A stretch of DNA of 64,000 nt from Pseudomonas sp. Bout1 (GTDB lineage Bacteria; Pseudomonadota; Gammaproteobacteria; Pseudomonadales; Pseudomonadaceae). The notes beneath the pieces were generated by a model that worked only from the letters and a program-made list of their open reading frames with translations, searched no databases and had not been told where the DNA came from. Below, one piece after another: positions 63,564-64,000 of the stretch. How positions within the stretch are numbered: the stretch's first letter is position 1; each line of letters begins with the position of its first letter. Position numbers and translations under genes: made by a program. The stretch lies in NCBI RefSeq assembly GCF_034314165.1, contig NZ_JAVIWK010000001.1, positions 1,813,001-1,877,000 on the forward strand, given 5' to 3'.

Positions 63564-63785
63564 CCGCAAGGCTCTAACAGGGGCGTTTCGCTTGGTTGGC
63601 GTAGCGGATAAGATACGACGCGTCGGGTGCTTCTGGTCATATTCAGTCGCGCAGTGGGTATTGCGTTGCTGCCCGTGGGGCCGGATTATTCGACCCGGAT
63701 TAAAGAAGCTTCATGGCAAAGCGTTTCCAGATGTAAGTAAACAGTGGGATGTTCGACACCTTCCTTCACCTACAGGAGTTTCTCG

Positions 63786-64000
63786 ATGAACCATTACCTT
63801 ACCCCCGACCTGTGTGACGCTTACCCGGAGCTGGTGCAGGTGGTTGAGCCGATGTTCAGCAATTTTGGCGGCCGAGACTCCTTTGGTGGCGAGATCGTGA
63901 CCATCAAGTGCTTTGAAGACAATTCCCTGGTCAAGGAGCAAGCCGAGCTCAATGGCGCCGGCAAGGTGCTGGTGGTTGACGGTGGTGGTTCCCTGCGCCG
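63786..64000 (+). CDS. rraA: Ribonuclease E activity regulator RraA, 5' part
   Basis: The ATG at 63786 has AGGAG 8 bases upstream and opens a frame running off the window edge: [40 protein letters not shown] and [12 protein letters not shown]. These match RraA, the trimeric protein that binds RNase E and modulates RNA decay. Only the first 71 residues are visible. Confidence 0.93.
   Translation, partial: MNHYLTPDLCDAYPELVQVVEPMFSNFGGRDSFGGEIVTIKCFEDNSLVKEQAELNGAGKVLVVDGGGSLR

Overview
The window is a high-GC chromosomal segment of a Pseudomonas of the fluorescens group. The evidence is the gene content and order (cob operon, prp cluster, ppsR/ppsA, rmuC, hda, thrH) and the many paired REP elements built on the fluorescent-pseudomonad core TGTGGGAGC..GGCTTGCC. 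I saw no rRNA, tRNA, CRISPR array, prophage or insertion sequence; the DNA reads as ordinary core and flexible chromosome.

Layout. 0-7 kb: start of purM (minus strand), a DUF2066 exported protein, an AI-2E family permease, hda, two NlpC/P60 lipoproteins and a sorbosone-dehydrogenase-like lipoprotein. 7-17 kb: a cobalamin riboswitch followed by the aerobic B12 operon cobO-cobB-bluB-cbiB-cobC-cobQ, then a 780-bp nested inverted repeat, then cobU-cobT-cobC(phosphatase)-cobS. 17-19.4 kb: MarR regulator, MFS transporter, a 39-aa membrane peptide and an exported glutathione peroxidase. 19.4-24.6 kb: FadL-type porin, two small unknown genes, a long non-coding stretch, a Sel1-type protein and rmuC. 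24.7-32.5 kb: SSF-PAS-kinase-receiver hybrid sensor, SDR/LysR pair, and a hydantoin-racemase-like gene with an NCS1 permease. 32.8-35.1 kb: cysH, thrH and a HigBA toxin-antitoxin locus whose toxin gene is frameshifted. 35.3-39.7 kb: pabB and a three-gene ATP-grasp / 7TM-transglutaminase / retropepsin-like operon. 39.9-48.5 kb: complete methylcitrate cycle cluster (GntR, prpB, prpC, acnD, prpF, prpD). 48.6-51.7 kb: ABC ATPase and a double permease. 51.9-58.9 kb: a five-gene operon with a divergent MocR regulator. 59-64 kb: ppsR/ppsA, an alpha/beta hydrolase and the start of rraA.

The most interesting system is at 51.9-58.9 kb. One polypeptide joins a JAMM peptidase, a CysO/ThiS-like sulfur carrier carrying an internal Gly-Gly, a MoeB/ThiF E1 enzyme and a rhodanese. 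In Mycobacterium these activities are separate proteins (Mec+, CysO, MoeZ) feeding CysM. Here the fusion is followed directly by a CysK/CysM-like synthase with altered motifs, a serine acetyltransferase with an extra C-terminal domain and an AlaX-type tRNA-editing enzyme. It is preceded by an EamA exporter, and a MocR regulator is divergent. I infer a dedicated thiocarboxylate route to cysteine or a cysteine-like amino acid, with export and tRNA proofreading of the product.

Other notable structure: the giant inverted repeat inside the cob operon, around which the strand composition changes from G/T-rich to C/A-rich; a REP pair that supplies the last 28 codons of cobB; and several clean regulator-binding palindromes beside MarR, GntR and MocR genes.
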